This document shows positions 24,425 to 32,834 of a stretch of 64,000 bases of DNA, piece by piece. Under the pieces are notes generated by a model. It was given only the letters and a program-made list of their open reading frames with translations. It made no database searches and had not been told where the DNA came from. The position numbers were made by a program, and so were the translations under genes. The stretch is from Flavobacterium sp. CF108 (GTDB lineage Bacteria > Bacteroidota > Bacteroidia > Flavobacteriales > Flavobacteriaceae). Position 1 is the stretch's first letter. Each line of letters begins with the position of its first letter. The stretch lies in contig NZ_FQWW01000006.1 in NCBI RefSeq assembly GCF_900129795.1, forward strand, positions 310,001 to 374,000, given 5' to 3'.

Positions 24425-25960
24425 ATGTTAGTAAAAGTTTACGGAAGTGCCGTTTTTGGAGTGGAAGCAACAACGATTACGATCGAGGTTCATATGGATA
24501 AAGGGATTGGTTATCATTTAGTTGGTCTTCCGGATAATGCCATAAAAGAAAGCAGTTACCGAATCGCGGCAGCCCTCAAAAATAATAATTTAAGTTTTCC
24601 CGGGAAAAAAATTACCATAAATATGGCACCCGCCGACCTTCGAAAAGAAGGTTCTGCTTATGATTTGCCTCTTGCAATGGGAATTTTGGTTGGTTCAGAT
24701 CAGATAAAAGCTCCAGAAATAGAACAGTACGTTATTATGGGGGAACTTTCTCTTGACGGAAGTTTACAGCCTATTCGCGGCGCTTTACCAATAGCCATAA
24801 AAGCAAAAGAAGAAGGTTATAAAGGTTTTTTTCTGCCTATACAAAATGTAAAAGAAGCTGCAATTGTTGCCGGTTTAGATGTTTACGGCGTTTCGAACCT
24901 GCAAGAAGTAATTGATTTTTTCGCAGGAAAAGGAAAACTTGAACCAACAGTAATTGATACAAGAGCTGAATTTTACAAAACCTTAGATTTTCCTGAATTT
25001 GATTTCTCAGACGTTCGCGGTCAAGAAAGTATAAAACGCTGTATGGAAATTGCCGCAGCCGGCGGACATAATATTATTTTAATTGGCCCGCCCGGAGCCG
25101 GAAAAACAATGCTAGCAAAACGTGTTCCCAGTATTTTACCGCCAATGACGCTGCGCGAAGCACTTGAAACGACTAAAATTCATAGCGTTGCCGGAAAATT
25201 AAAAGAAGTTGGGTTGATGAATCAGCGTCCGTTTAGAAGTCCGCATCATACAATTTCAAATGTGGCGCTGGTTGGCGGAGGAAGTTATCCGCAGCCGGGA
25301 GAAATCTCGATGGCGCACAACGGCGTTTTGTTTTTAGATGAATTGCCGGAATTTAAGCGAGATGTTTTAGAAGTAATGCGTCAGCCGCTTGAAGATCGTG
25401 AAGTTACAATTTCACGCGCTAAATTTACGGTAACTTATCCGTCATCATTTATGCTTGTGGCGAGTATGAACCCAAGTCCGAGTGGATTTTTTAATGATCC
25501 AAGTATGCCGAATACTTCATCGCCGCACGAAATGCAGCGTTATATGAGTAAAATTTCAGGCCCGCTTTTAGACCGAATCGATATTCATATTGAAGTTACT
25601 CCGGTTCCGTTTGATAAACTGGCAGACGACCGCAAAGCCGAAAGCAGTGTAGAAATTCGTAAACGTGTAACCGCAGCACGTGAAATTCAAACGCAGCGTT
25701 TTGCAGACATAGAAAATATCCATTACAACGCTCAAATGAGCAGCAAATTAATCCGTGAGTTTTGTGCCTTAGACGAACAATCAAAAGAACTTTTAAAAAA
25801 TGCCATGGAACGTTTAAACCTTTCTGCAAGAGCGTATGACAGAATTTTGAAAGTTGCCAGAACTATTGCGGATTTAGATAATGCTCCGGTTGTAATTTCG
25901 CAGCATATTGCCGAAGCGATTCAATATAGAAGTTTGGATCGTGAGGGATGGCTTGGATGA
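24425..25960 (+). CDS. comM: YifB/ComM-family Mg-chelatase-like AAA+ ATPase
   Basis: A 511-residue protein with an N-terminal Lon-S16/S5-like domain (about residues 1-165, GIGYHLVGLPDNAIKESSYR), a central AAA+ module with Walker A GPPGAGKTMLAKR (about residue 222) and Walker B VLFLDELPEF (about residue 298), and a C-terminal chelatase-type domain (LNLSARAYDRILKVARTIAD). ComM is a hexameric helicase that promotes branch migration when transformed DNA recombines into the chromosome. The length and motif order are typical. The GTATG context at 24425 is the only plausible start. Confidence 0.92.
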   Translation: MLVKVYGSAVFGVEATTITIEVHMDKGIGYHLVGLPDNAIKESSYRIAAALKNNNLSFPGKKITINMAPADLRKEGSAYDLPLAMGILVGSDQIKAPEIEQYVIMGELSLDGSLQPIRGALPIAIKAKEEGYKGFFLPIQNVKEAAIVAGLDVYGVSNLQEVIDFFAGKGKLEPTVIDTRAEFYKTLDFPEFDFSDVRGQESIKRCMEIAAAGGHNIILIGPPGAGKTMLAKRVPSILPPMTLREALETTKIHSVAGKLKEVGLMNQRPFRSPHHTISNVALVGGGSYPQPGEISMAHNGVLFLDELPEFKRDVLEVMRQPLEDREVTISRAKFTVTYPSSFMLVASMNPSPSGFFNDPSMPNTSSPHEMQRYMSKISGPLLDRIDIHIEVTPVPFDKLADDRKAESSVEIRKRVTAAREIQTQRFADIENIHYNAQMSSKLIREFCALDEQSKELLKNAMERLNLSARAYDRILKVARTIADLDNAPVVISQHIAEAIQYRSLDREGWLG

Positions 25961-26008
25961 TTTTAGATTTATGGTTTTAGATTTTAGATTGTAATACTTT
26001 GAGGTGAA

Positions 26009-26074
26009 AACTTTGTCAAAGTTTCAAACTTTGACAAAGTTCTGCGCAATCATGTCATTCCGAGAGAGGAATGA
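26009..26074 (+). repeat. Two palindromic intergenic repeats
   Basis: AACTTTGTCAAAGTT (26009) and AACTTTGACAAAGTT (ending 26041) form a perfect 15-bp hairpin with a 3-nt TCA loop. GTCATTCC-gagaga-GGAATGAC (26053-26074) is a second, separate palindrome. They fill the gap between convergent genes and may double as terminators. Confidence 0.7.
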
Positions 26075-26092
26075 CAAATTATGCGTTTAATT

Positions 26093-27682
26093 TCAATTCA
26101 ACTCAATAAAATCCTCAATATGTATTTCCTCTAAAAAATGAGCATCATGCGAAACCACAATTAAAGTTCCTTTATACTCATTAATTGCAGCCGTCAGGAT
26201 TTCGATATTTTGAATATCAAGATTATTTGTTGGTTCATCGAGAATGATAATATCAGGAGCTTGATTATTAATCGTTAAACAGCAAAGCATCAAACGCATT
26301 TTTTCTCCTCCGCTTAAAGCGAAACAAGGTTTGTTCCAGTCATTTTGCGAAAACAGAAATTTATTCAATTTCATTTTTATATCATGTTCCTGTAAACCCG
26401 AAACATTAAATTTTTGGGTTTGTTCATAAACCGAAATTTGATTTTCAATAAGCGAATAATCTTGATCGATGTAAATTGTTTTCGAATCGGTTTTGTAGAC
26501 AGTTCCAGTTTTGGGCTTTAATTCGTCCATGATTATTTTTATCAAAGTCGTTTTTCCAGAGCCATTTAAACCTTTCAAGGCAATACGCTGACCACTTACA
26601 ATTTGAAAACTAAGCGGATTTTTCCACAACATTTGATTTTCATAACTATGATTAATTTCAGTCGCTGTAAAAAGTATTTTCCCTTTATGAAGATTGGTTT
26701 TGTCTAAGCCAAATTTCATTTGATCAATATCATGTAAAGCCGAACGTAATTCTTGTAAATCTTTTGAGATTCCGCCAATTTTTTCAGCATGAACACCTTT
26801 TGTTTTTGCTGTACTATTTTCGGCATTGTTTCGTAAAGTATTCATCATAATTCTTGAAACTCCGGCTTTCTTTTGCTTTTTTTCACCACGGGAATCCAGT
26901 TTATTTTGGCGTTCCAGCGTTTCACGCTCTTTTTCTTTCGCTTTGCGCAAAGCCTTTTCTTTACTCTGAATATCCTGACTCAAAGCGTTGTTTTCGATTT
27001 GCTTTTGCTCTGCATAAAAATCATAATTACCGCCGTAAACTGTAATTCCGTGTTTTGATAATTCGTAAACAGAATTTAGCAAATTCAGTAGTTTTCGATC
27101 GTGGCTTACTATAATTAAAGTTGAAGAAGTGCTTTTTATAAATCCATATAATAATTCTCTTCCCGAAATATCCAAATGATTACTCGGCTCATCAAGCAAA
27201 ACAAGTTCTGGTTCATGAATAGAAATTCCGGCCAGGAAAACTTTTGTTTTTTGTCCGCCGCTTAATGTTTCTAGTTTTTGATCTAAACTTAAATCCTGCA
27301 GCTGCCAGTATTGCAAGGCTTCATTACAGCGATCTTCAATTGTCCAGTCATCATTTAAAATGTTGAGATTTTTTTCAGAAACATTTCCGTTAAGAATTTC
27401 GTGCAATGCATTTAGTTTATCTTCAACATGCAAAGCCTCAGCAATTGTAAGATGATTAAACTGCCCAAATATCTGCGGCAGATAATAAGGTTTAGAATCG
27501 GTTTTTAATAACCCGTCGGCAGGCTGTAATTCGCCTGCAATAATTTTTAATAATGTTGATTTTCCAACACCGTTATTGCCAATTAAAGCAATCTTTTCGT
27601 GATGATTAACTGTAAAAGTAATTGTATCAAACAACAAATCTTTGTTTGAATGCAGGTATGAGATATTCTGTAAAATAACCAT
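26093..27682 (-). CDS. ABC-F family ATPase (ribosome-associated)
   Basis: A 529-residue protein with two ABC domains in tandem and no membrane part. Walker A GNNGVGKS (35-42), signature LSGGQKTKV and Walker B VLLDEPSNHLD form the first; GLNGSGKT, LSGGEKMRL and IILDEPTNNLD form the second. Between them is a long charged linker (roughly residues 215-310, rich in K, E and R), the P-site interaction region of ABC-F proteins. The family acts in the ribosomal E site, either as translation factors or as protectors against ribosome-targeting antibiotics. The start codon is sequestered by a leader hairpin (27683-27756), favouring an inducible role. The assignment to a resistance subfamily is not certain. 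Confidence 0.88.
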   Translation of the reverse strand: MVILQNISYLHSNKDLLFDTITFTVNHHEKIALIGNNGVGKSTLLKIIAGELQPADGLLKTDSKPYYLPQIFGQFNHLTIAEALHVEDKLNALHEILNGNVSEKNLNILNDDWTIEDRCNEALQYWQLQDLSLDQKLETLSGGQKTKVFLAGISIHEPELVLLDEPSNHLDISGRELLYGFIKSTSSTLIIVSHDRKLLNLLNSVYELSKHGITVYGGNYDFYAEQKQIENNALSQDIQSKEKALRKAKEKERETLERQNKLDSRGEKKQKKAGVSRIMMNTLRNNAENSTAKTKGVHAEKIGGISKDLQELRSALHDIDQMKFGLDKTNLHKGKILFTATEINHSYENQMLWKNPLSFQIVSGQRIALKGLNGSGKTTLIKIIMDELKPKTGTVYKTDSKTIYIDQDYSLIENQISVYEQTQKFNVSGLQEHDIKMKLNKFLFSQNDWNKPCFALSGGEKMRLMLCCLTINNQAPDIIILDEPTNNLDIQNIEILTAAINEYKGTLIVVSHDAHFLEEIHIEDFIELN

Positions 27683-27802
27683 AATTTCTTTCTTTAAGGA
27701 ATAAACAAATGAGCAAGCCGTTTTGTAGCTTACCTTAAAATTGTCCGAAAGAAATTTTTATTCACATAGAGTTTGTGCGGTTTATTTAGTTTTGCAAAGA
27801 TA
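27683..27802 (-). promoter_or_regulatory. Promoter and start-codon hairpin leader of the ABC-F gene
   Basis: On the minus strand a TATCTTTG -7 box (27802-27795) is followed by a leader of about 105 nt. The leader contains three nested pairings: AATTTCTTTC/GAAAGAAATT (27747-27756 with 27683-27692, 10 bp), TTTAAGG/CCTTAAA (27733-27739 with 27693-27699, 7 bp) and AAGC/GCTT. The base of the stem abuts the ATG at 27680-27682, so the ribosome-loading region is inside the stem. This resembles attenuation leaders of antibiotic-inducible ABC-F genes. The structure is seen in the sequence; its function is inferred. Confidence 0.6.
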
Positions 27803-27834
27803 TAAAAAATATTTTTTAAGATTTGAATCTCAGA

Positions 27835-28203
27835 TTATTCAAATTTTAAATGGGCATTTTTAGACATTAAATAGGAGGTAAGTTTTTTAATTTTTCCATT
27901 TTCCATTTCAAAAACATCGCAAAAAACGGCATCGAGTTTATTTCCGTTTTTCATGTTTCCCTGAACGGCGCCTTCGGCAATTACGATATCATTTTCTTCA
28001 ATTAATTTTATAATCTGAATCGTTGGACTGCCTACAAAATTGTCATTTTCAATTTCTTTATCAAATGCTTCTTTACCCGCATGCTGATAAATTCCAGGTA
28101 TTTCCCAAATTACATCATCTGTAAGACAAGCAAGAACTCTGTCATGATCGCTTACTCTAAAAGCGGCGATATATTCGTTTACGGTTTGTTTATTTGGTGT
28201 CAT
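27835..28203 (-). CDS. NTF2-like / SnoaL-type nuclear transport factor 2 family protein
   Basis: A 122-residue alpha+beta cone-fold protein. The opening helix VNEYIAAFRVSDHDRVLACLTDDVIWEIPG and the strands GKEAFDKEI, IVAEGAVQG and VFCDVFEMENGKIKKLTSYL fit the SnoaL-like group, whose members are small enzymes or ligand-binding proteins of varied function. It is the last gene of a minus-strand group (esterase, GNAT, 145-aa unknown, this gene), separated from the preceding gene by 35 bp. Confidence 0.8.
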   Translation of the reverse strand: MTPNKQTVNEYIAAFRVSDHDRVLACLTDDVIWEIPGIYQHAGKEAFDKEIENDNFVGSPTIQIIKLIEENDIVIAEGAVQGNMKNGNKLDAVFCDVFEMENGKIKKLTSYLMSKNAHLKFE

Positions 28204-28238
28204 GATTAAAATTTTAAACTAACTTAAGAATATTATTT

Positions 28239-28676
28239 TTAAGATTTAATTCCTAAGAACCGTTTCATTGTTTTTAGTTTTTCTGATTCTAAGCTAGTTA
28301 AATTAGTTTTTTCCAATTCAGAAAAAACCTGTTTAACGCTTTCAATTCCATAATTATCTTTCATCCAGAAAGGTAATTCTTCAACACTTTTATTCCAGTT
28401 TTTTAATGTTCGACTAAGGATTGAAGCTGCGCTTTCTTCTGTTTTTGGATTTAATTTTTTCAGAATTATTCCGGCATATTTTTGATCGGTATAAACAGAA
28501 TCAACTCTGTTTTCATCTTCAAAAACCTGAATGATACCTTCAATAATTATTTCATCGCTAACCTTTGGTAAAATTTGAATCAATTGACGAATGCGTAAAT
28601 CTCCAACTTGATTTATTTTATCAACGGAATTAAAAAGTTCATTTTTTAAATCTTCAGGTGTAGTTGGAAACTTCAT
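28239..28676 (-). CDS. Hypothetical helical protein
   Basis: A 145-residue soluble protein, probably all alpha-helical, rich in Lys, Glu and Leu, without signal peptide or cysteine motif. I do not recognise a family. It lies 49 bp after the GNAT gene and 35 bp before the NTF2-like gene on the same strand, so it is probably co-transcribed with them. Confidence 0.65.
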   Translation of the reverse strand: MKFPTTPEDLKNELFNSVDKINQVGDLRIRQLIQILPKVSDEIIIEGIIQVFEDENRVDSVYTDQKYAGIILKKLNPKTEESAASILSRTLKNWNKSVEELPFWMKDNYGIESVKQVFSELEKTNLTSLESEKLKTMKRFLGIKS

Positions 28677-28725
28677 TTTAAGACCTTGATTTTTAGTCGA
28701 AAATACTAATTAAAATTTAATGGCT

Positions 28726-29412
28726 TTACAAATTTTTAGAAATATTCCAGAAACTCATCTTTCTTCGGGTAACAAAACCTAATTTTTCATAGAGTTTGAC
28801 GGCTCCTGTATTACTTTCAACAACATGCAAAAACGGAATTTTACCTTCATCAAAAATATTATTCACAACGTGAGAAGTCAGCTGTTTAGCGTAACCTTTT
28901 CCGGTGTGATCCGGATGCGTAATAATAGCGCTGACTTCTGTGAAATTGTTCATTTTCATACGTTCGCCCGCAATTGAAACTAATTTTCCATTATTGAAAA
29001 TTCCGTAATAATTACCTAATAAAGATGTCTCGGGTTTAAAATATCCAGGCTGAACTAAATTTACTAAATCGAATAATTCTGCTGAATGTTCTTCATTCAG
29101 TTTAATAATTTCATTATCAAATGTTATTTGAATTTTTTCACGAATAATCATTTGAAGACAAACCAGTTCTTTTACAATTTTTAAAGTGTCGGCGATTTTA
29201 GGTTTTTCGCCAACAATAAAAAAGTTTTCGCATAATGAAGCATATTTTTCTACTGATTCTAAAGTACTCTCAAGCTCAAAAAATCCTCCAAACGGACAAT
29301 AATTTGGATTGTAAAATTTGGTTCCGTTATAGTCAATAGCAAATTTGTCATGGCTTTCAGATAGTGAATTCCAAACAGGATTATCTAATTTATTTTCTTC
29401 TGTAACCTCCAT
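28726..29412 (-). CDS. GNAT-family N-acetyltransferase
   Basis: About 228 residues from the ATG at 29410-29412 (MEVTEENKLDN). A longer frame runs 31 codons upstream into the esterase gene, but the internal ATG sits one base after the esterase stop and gives a cleaner N-terminus. The C-terminal GNAT fold is clear: VSIAGERMKMNNFTEVSAI, the acetyl-CoA loop HPDHTGKGYAKQLTSHV, and HVVESNTGAVKLYEKLGFV. The N-terminal 90 residues are an extra domain. The acceptor substrate is unknown. It is tightly coupled to the upstream esterase. Confidence 0.87.
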   Translation of the reverse strand: MEVTEENKLDNPVWNSLSESHDKFAIDYNGTKFYNPNYCPFGGFFELESTLESVEKYASLCENFFIVGEKPKIADTLKIVKELVCLQMIIREKIQITFDNEIIKLNEEHSAELFDLVNLVQPGYFKPETSLLGNYYGIFNNGKLVSIAGERMKMNNFTEVSAIITHPDHTGKGYAKQLTSHVVNNIFDEGKIPFLHVVESNTGAVKLYEKLGFVTRRKMSFWNISKNL

Positions 29413-29413
29413 T

Positions 29414-30283
29414 TTATTCTTTGTTTTGCGGATAAAAGAATTTAAAAGAATTCGAAACTGCCGGATGTAAAATTGTACCGTGGTTTTCTGCAGGGAAATA
29501 ATCAAAATAACTTTTGATGTTTTTGCTTTTTGATGCCTTTATTTTTTCGGCCAATAAATTAGCATCGACTTCCATAACTCTCGGAATTTGGGTTGGTGCA
29601 AGCCCTTCCTTACCTACAGCAATGTAAATCTCTGTTTGCTGATTGAAATTCTCCTGAAAAATTTCAGAATCCAGATTTAAAATAGAACCATTGTCCCACC
29701 ATAAACTTGGGCTTACAATTACATATTTATTAAAAAGAGAAGGTTTTTTGAATAAAATTTCGGTTTCCAGTAATCCGCCTAAAGATTGACCAATAATCGT
29801 TTTAGAATTGTTTGTTTTGTATTTTTTATCAATAAAAGGCTGTAATTCTTTTTCGATAAAAGCAATAAATTTATCTGAATGTCCGGTTGTTGGAAATCGG
29901 CTTTTATCCTTTTCAACAGTTGTAGGGAAAGTAAAATCCCTTCTTCTGTCGACAGTTGCAATACCCACAACAATCGACTTTGGAACCTGATTGATCCATT
30001 CAAAACTATTAAACTGAACTAAACCCGAAATATGAATAAAGTCTTCATCGGCAGAACCATCCAATAAATAAATAACGGGATATTTTTCCTGATCTTTAGG
30101 ATTATAACCTTCAGGAAGGTAAATGTTTAAAATTCTATTTTCGCCTAATTCCTTAGATTGAATTTCATCTATAACACCTAAAACAAAAGGTTTAGTAGTT
30201 TCTGTAGTTTTAGATTTGCTGTTTTGGCTGAAAATTAGTGTTGAGGAAAGAAATAAAAAAGTGAGGGTAAAAAATTGGTTCAT
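29414..30283 (-). CDS. Secreted esterase D / enterochelin-esterase-like alpha/beta hydrolase
   Basis: A 289-residue PF00756-type hydrolase with a signal peptide (about residues 1-19, FLFLSSTLIFSQ). It has a YPVIYLLDGSADEDF strand, the nucleophile elbow IIGQSLGGLLETEIL (Ser in GQSLGG) and a C-terminal His in FPAENHGTILHPA. These proteins hydrolyse esters such as siderophore or acyl-thioester substrates in the periplasm. A second member of the same family is at 54922-55716. It is the first gene of the minus-strand group ending at 27835. Confidence 0.88.
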   Translation of the reverse strand: MNQFFTLTFLFLSSTLIFSQNSKSKTTETTKPFVLGVIDEIQSKELGENRILNIYLPEGYNPKDQEKYPVIYLLDGSADEDFIHISGLVQFNSFEWINQVPKSIVVGIATVDRRRDFTFPTTVEKDKSRFPTTGHSDKFIAFIEKELQPFIDKKYKTNNSKTIIGQSLGGLLETEILFKKPSLFNKYVIVSPSLWWDNGSILNLDSEIFQENFNQQTEIYIAVGKEGLAPTQIPRVMEVDANLLAEKIKASKSKNIKSYFDYFPAENHGTILHPAVSNSFKFFYPQNKE

Positions 30284-30369
30284 TATGAAAGCAAAAATGA
30301 TTTGTAAAAAGACGAAAGTTACAATTTTTATTTTTTGCAGCTTTCGTCTTTTATACCATTTGTAGGGAT

Positions 30370-30873
30370 TTATTTTGCTTTTCCGGCAAAAATATCGTCT
30401 AAACCTTCCATTGCAATGGTAAAACCTTCTTTGAAACCCATTTCGATGATTTTCTCCAAATCAGATAAATTTTCATGTTTAATGGCGATATCAACAATAG
30501 TTGAATTTCCTTCTTCAGAAAAATTCAAATTCCAGTTTGATCTCGGAAAATCAGTATTTAAGTTTCCTTCGCTGTCGCTAAAAGCATCCAGATATTTAAA
30601 GTTAGTTTTCGGACTAATCGAAGTAAAATCGGCAATTGCCCAATGCTCTTCGCCTTGAGGGCCAACCATAGCATATATTCTGCGTCCGCCTTCTTTAAAA
30701 TCCATGCTTTTAGTTCTGGATTTCCACGGAGAAGGTGCCCACCATTGATCTAAAATTTCAGGTTCTGTCCATGCAGACCAAACGTTTGCTAATGAAGCAT
30801 CAAACTCACGTTTTACATTTACAGTACTATTTTCTTTGTCTACAGTAAAATTCATTAAAAGATTTGATTTCAT
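30370..30873 (-). CDS. SRPBCC (AHSA1-like) domain protein, copy 2
   Basis: A 167-residue START/Bet v1-like protein of the AHSA1 group, with the opening VKREFDASLANVWSAWTEPEILDQWWAPSPW and the C-terminal helix LEKIIEMGFKEGFTIAMEGLD. It is clearly a tandem paralogue of 30904-31404, with which it shares the first residues (MKSNLLMNF-VDKEN) and whole-length similarity. AHSA1-like genes are often paired with ArsR regulators, as here. The bound ligand is unknown. It is the last gene of the arsR operon (30 bp gap). Confidence 0.88.
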   Translation of the reverse strand: MKSNLLMNFTVDKENSTVNVKREFDASLANVWSAWTEPEILDQWWAPSPWKSRTKSMDFKEGGRRIYAMVGPQGEEHWAIADFTSISPKTNFKYLDAFSDSEGNLNTDFPRSNWNLNFSEEGNSTIVDIAIKHENLSDLEKIIEMGFKEGFTIAMEGLDDIFAGKAK

Positions 30874-30903
30874 AATTCATTAAATTTTAAATTGATTACT
30901 ATT

Positions 30904-31404
30904 TTATTTTCGTGCTTCAAAGATTTTATCCAGACTTTGCATAGTAGCTGTAATTCCTTCTTTGAAACCCATTTCGATTATTTTTTCTAATTCTTCAAAG
31001 CTGTCTCGTGTTATTGCAATATCAACAACTGTCAAATCGCCTTGCTCAGAAAACGTTAAATCCCAATAGGAACTTCCAAAAGCTGAATTTGGGTTTCCTT
31101 CGGCATCACAAAAAGTGGCAGCATGTTTAAAGTTTGTTTTTGGAGAAATCGAACTATATTCAAAAATACTCCAGCGTTCGTCACCCTCCGGACCAACCAT
31201 GGCATACAATCTTTTTCCGCCTTCTTTAAACTCCATAACTGTTGTTTTAGATTTATACGGAGCCGGTGCCCACCATTGGTCTAAAATTTCTGCTTCTGTC
31301 CATGCTGACCAAACATCTGATAGCGATGCGTCGAATTCACGTTTTATATTTACGGTTTTATTTTCTTTGTCAACTTCAAAATTCATTAATAGATTAGATT
31401 TCAT
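30904..31404 (-). CDS. SRPBCC (AHSA1-like) domain protein, copy 1
   Basis: A 166-residue protein of the same family as the next gene: VNIKREFDASLSDVWSAWTEAE, WWAPAPYKSKTTVMEFKEGG, then a helix LEKIIEMGFKEGITATMQSLD. The predicted fold is a hydrophobic cavity closed by the last helix. Its start codon lies 11 bp inside the end of the ArsR gene, so it is translationally coupled to it. The two copies have diverged in the middle, suggesting separate ligands. Confidence 0.88.
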   Translation of the reverse strand: MKSNLLMNFEVDKENKTVNIKREFDASLSDVWSAWTEAEILDQWWAPAPYKSKTTVMEFKEGGKRLYAMVGPEGDERWSIFEYSSISPKTNFKHAATFCDAEGNPNSAFGSSYWDLTFSEQGDLTVVDIAITRDSFEELEKIIEMGFKEGITATMQSLDKIFEARK

Positions 31405-31720
31405 TTTTTTTAGATTTTAGATTAATTAATACTTGATCTAATTGACTAAATCGGCTTTCCCAAATCTTTTTGAATTGCTCCAGCCATTGATCAACTTCTT
31501 TCATTTTTTCGATTTTGAGCTGATAATAAATTTCCCTGCCCACTTTTTTTTCGTCGAGTAATTCACATTCATTTAGAATTTTAATATGTTTCGAAACGGC
31601 TTGTCTTGTCGTATTAAATTGTTCTGCAATAGCATTTGGGGTTAATGCATTGGCAGAAACCAAAACTAAAATTGCTCTTCGGGTAGGATCGGCAATAGCC
31701 TGAAATATATCTCGTTTCAT
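31394..31720 (-). CDS. ArsR-family winged-helix transcriptional regulator
   Basis: A 108-residue ArsR/SmtB-fold repressor: DIFQAIADPTRRAILVLVSA, the recognition helix region NTTRQAVSKHIKILNECELL and the wing KVGREIYYQLKIEKM. It lacks the CxC metal-binding motif of metal-sensing ArsR proteins, so it probably belongs to the SdpR-like/AHSA1-associated branch. It overlaps the following SRPBCC gene by 11 bp. Two palindromes flank its promoter (31737-31776), which strongly suggests autorepression. Confidence 0.92.
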   Translation of the reverse strand: MKRDIFQAIADPTRRAILVLVSANALTPNAIAEQFNTTRQAVSKHIKILNECELLDEKKVGREIYYQLKIEKMKEVDQWLEQFKKIWESRFSQLDQVLINLKSKKNEI

Positions 31721-31736
31721 TTTAAATATAATTTAC

Positions 31737-31776
31737 GCAACTAATCAGTTGCAAATATAAGCAACTTTTTGGTTGC
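31737..31776 (-). promoter_or_regulatory. ArsR operators around the -7 box
   Basis: GCAACTAATCAGTTGC (31737-31752, perfect 6-bp arms) and GCAACTTTTTGGTTGC (31761-31776, five paired positions per arm plus one mismatch). Their centres are 24 bp apart. A TATATTTG -7 box on the minus strand (31759-31752) lies between them and shares one base with the first. The nearest gene on that strand is arsR. The positions of repeats and box are seen; repressor binding is inferred. Confidence 0.7.
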
Positions 31777-31874
31777 GCAAAATATTTTTGCAATTTTTTT
31801 ATGGAAATGTTTTGTCTAATTGGGATTGAAACGTACTACTATGCGCTTCTAAGTACTGTAAATAGGGGATGTTC

Positions 31875-32777
31875 TTAAATTTCTATTTCGGTTTTGAATA
31901 CAACAACAGCATCGCCTTTTATTTGAATCAAATTAGGTTTATCGTTTTGAATTGTAACTCTAACTTTTACTATACCTGGCCGATCTATTTTTTCTCCTTG
32001 TTTTCCGTTAAATTCAAATAGGTCATCTTTAAAATCAACAATGTTGTTTTGTATTAAATAACCGCCCAGCGGCCCATTTGCATTACCGGTAACGGGGTCT
32101 TCGTTTATACCAATTGCAGGGGCAAACATTCTGCCATAAGTCAAGATGTCTTTGCTGTCAGAATCAAATGTAAAGACAAAATAGCCGTTACAATTAATCT
32201 GTTTACTTAAATCGGCTAGATCATTATATTTTGGTAACAAAGCATTAAGTTTCGCTCTGCTTTTAATCCCAATCATAACTTTTGAATGTCCTGTAGAAGC
32301 AATCTGGATTGGGCATTTTTCATCAATATCAGTATTGTCCAGTCCTAATGCGTCGATGATTTTTTTAGCTGTACTATTATCGAATGCGGGACTGGCTTCA
32401 AAATTGCCCTGAGTCATTACAATTTGGTAGTCTCCGTTTTCCTTAATGATCTCAAAAGGAAGAATACCAACTTTAGTTTTCATCTTTAATACACATGAAT
32501 CTAAGTTGTCTTCAAGAGCCTTAGCGTACATTGCGGCAATTGTGGCGTGACCACAAATTGGAACTTCTATACTTGGTGTAAAATATCGTATTACACCATC
32601 ACAATCATTATCGTCTGGAGAGAATAGAAAAGCTGTTTCAGAATTATTTAATTCTCTCGCAATCTGCTGCATTTCATAATCCTTTAACCCATCTGCATTT
32701 ACAACTACTCCGGCAGGATTTCCTTTAAATTTTTCTTTTGTAAAAGAATCAATTTGGTACGTTATAAGCTTTTTCAT
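31875..32777 (-). CDS. PhzF-family isomerase/epimerase
   Basis: A 300-residue PhzF-fold protein made of two similar hotdog-like halves. Markers are FKGNPAGVVV (residues 18-26), the catalytic-type glutamate Glu48 in NNSETAFLF, VPICGHATIAAMYA, and in the second half MFAPAIGINEDPVTGNANGPLGGYL. PhzF itself isomerises trans-2,3-dihydro-3-hydroxyanthranilate in phenazine synthesis. Most family members occur outside phenazine clusters and have unknown substrates, and no phenazine genes are nearby. It is monocistronic. Confidence 0.9.
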   Translation of the reverse strand: MKKLITYQIDSFTKEKFKGNPAGVVVNADGLKDYEMQQIARELNNSETAFLFSPDDNDCDGVIRYFTPSIEVPICGHATIAAMYAKALEDNLDSCVLKMKTKVGILPFEIIKENGDYQIVMTQGNFEASPAFDNSTAKKIIDALGLDNTDIDEKCPIQIASTGHSKVMIGIKSRAKLNALLPKYNDLADLSKQINCNGYFVFTFDSDSKDILTYGRMFAPAIGINEDPVTGNANGPLGGYLIQNNIVDFKDDLFEFNGKQGEKIDRPGIVKVRVTIQNDKPNLIQIKGDAVVVFKTEIEI

Positions 32778-32834
32778 GACTTTTGATTTATAGGAAGAAT
32801 GTCCAATACTGATCTGTGATAATTTTGATTAGTA

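Noticed and set aside
31875..32777. Phenazine biosynthesis locus
   Set aside because: PhzF-fold proteins are common outside phenazine clusters, and no other phz genes are present.
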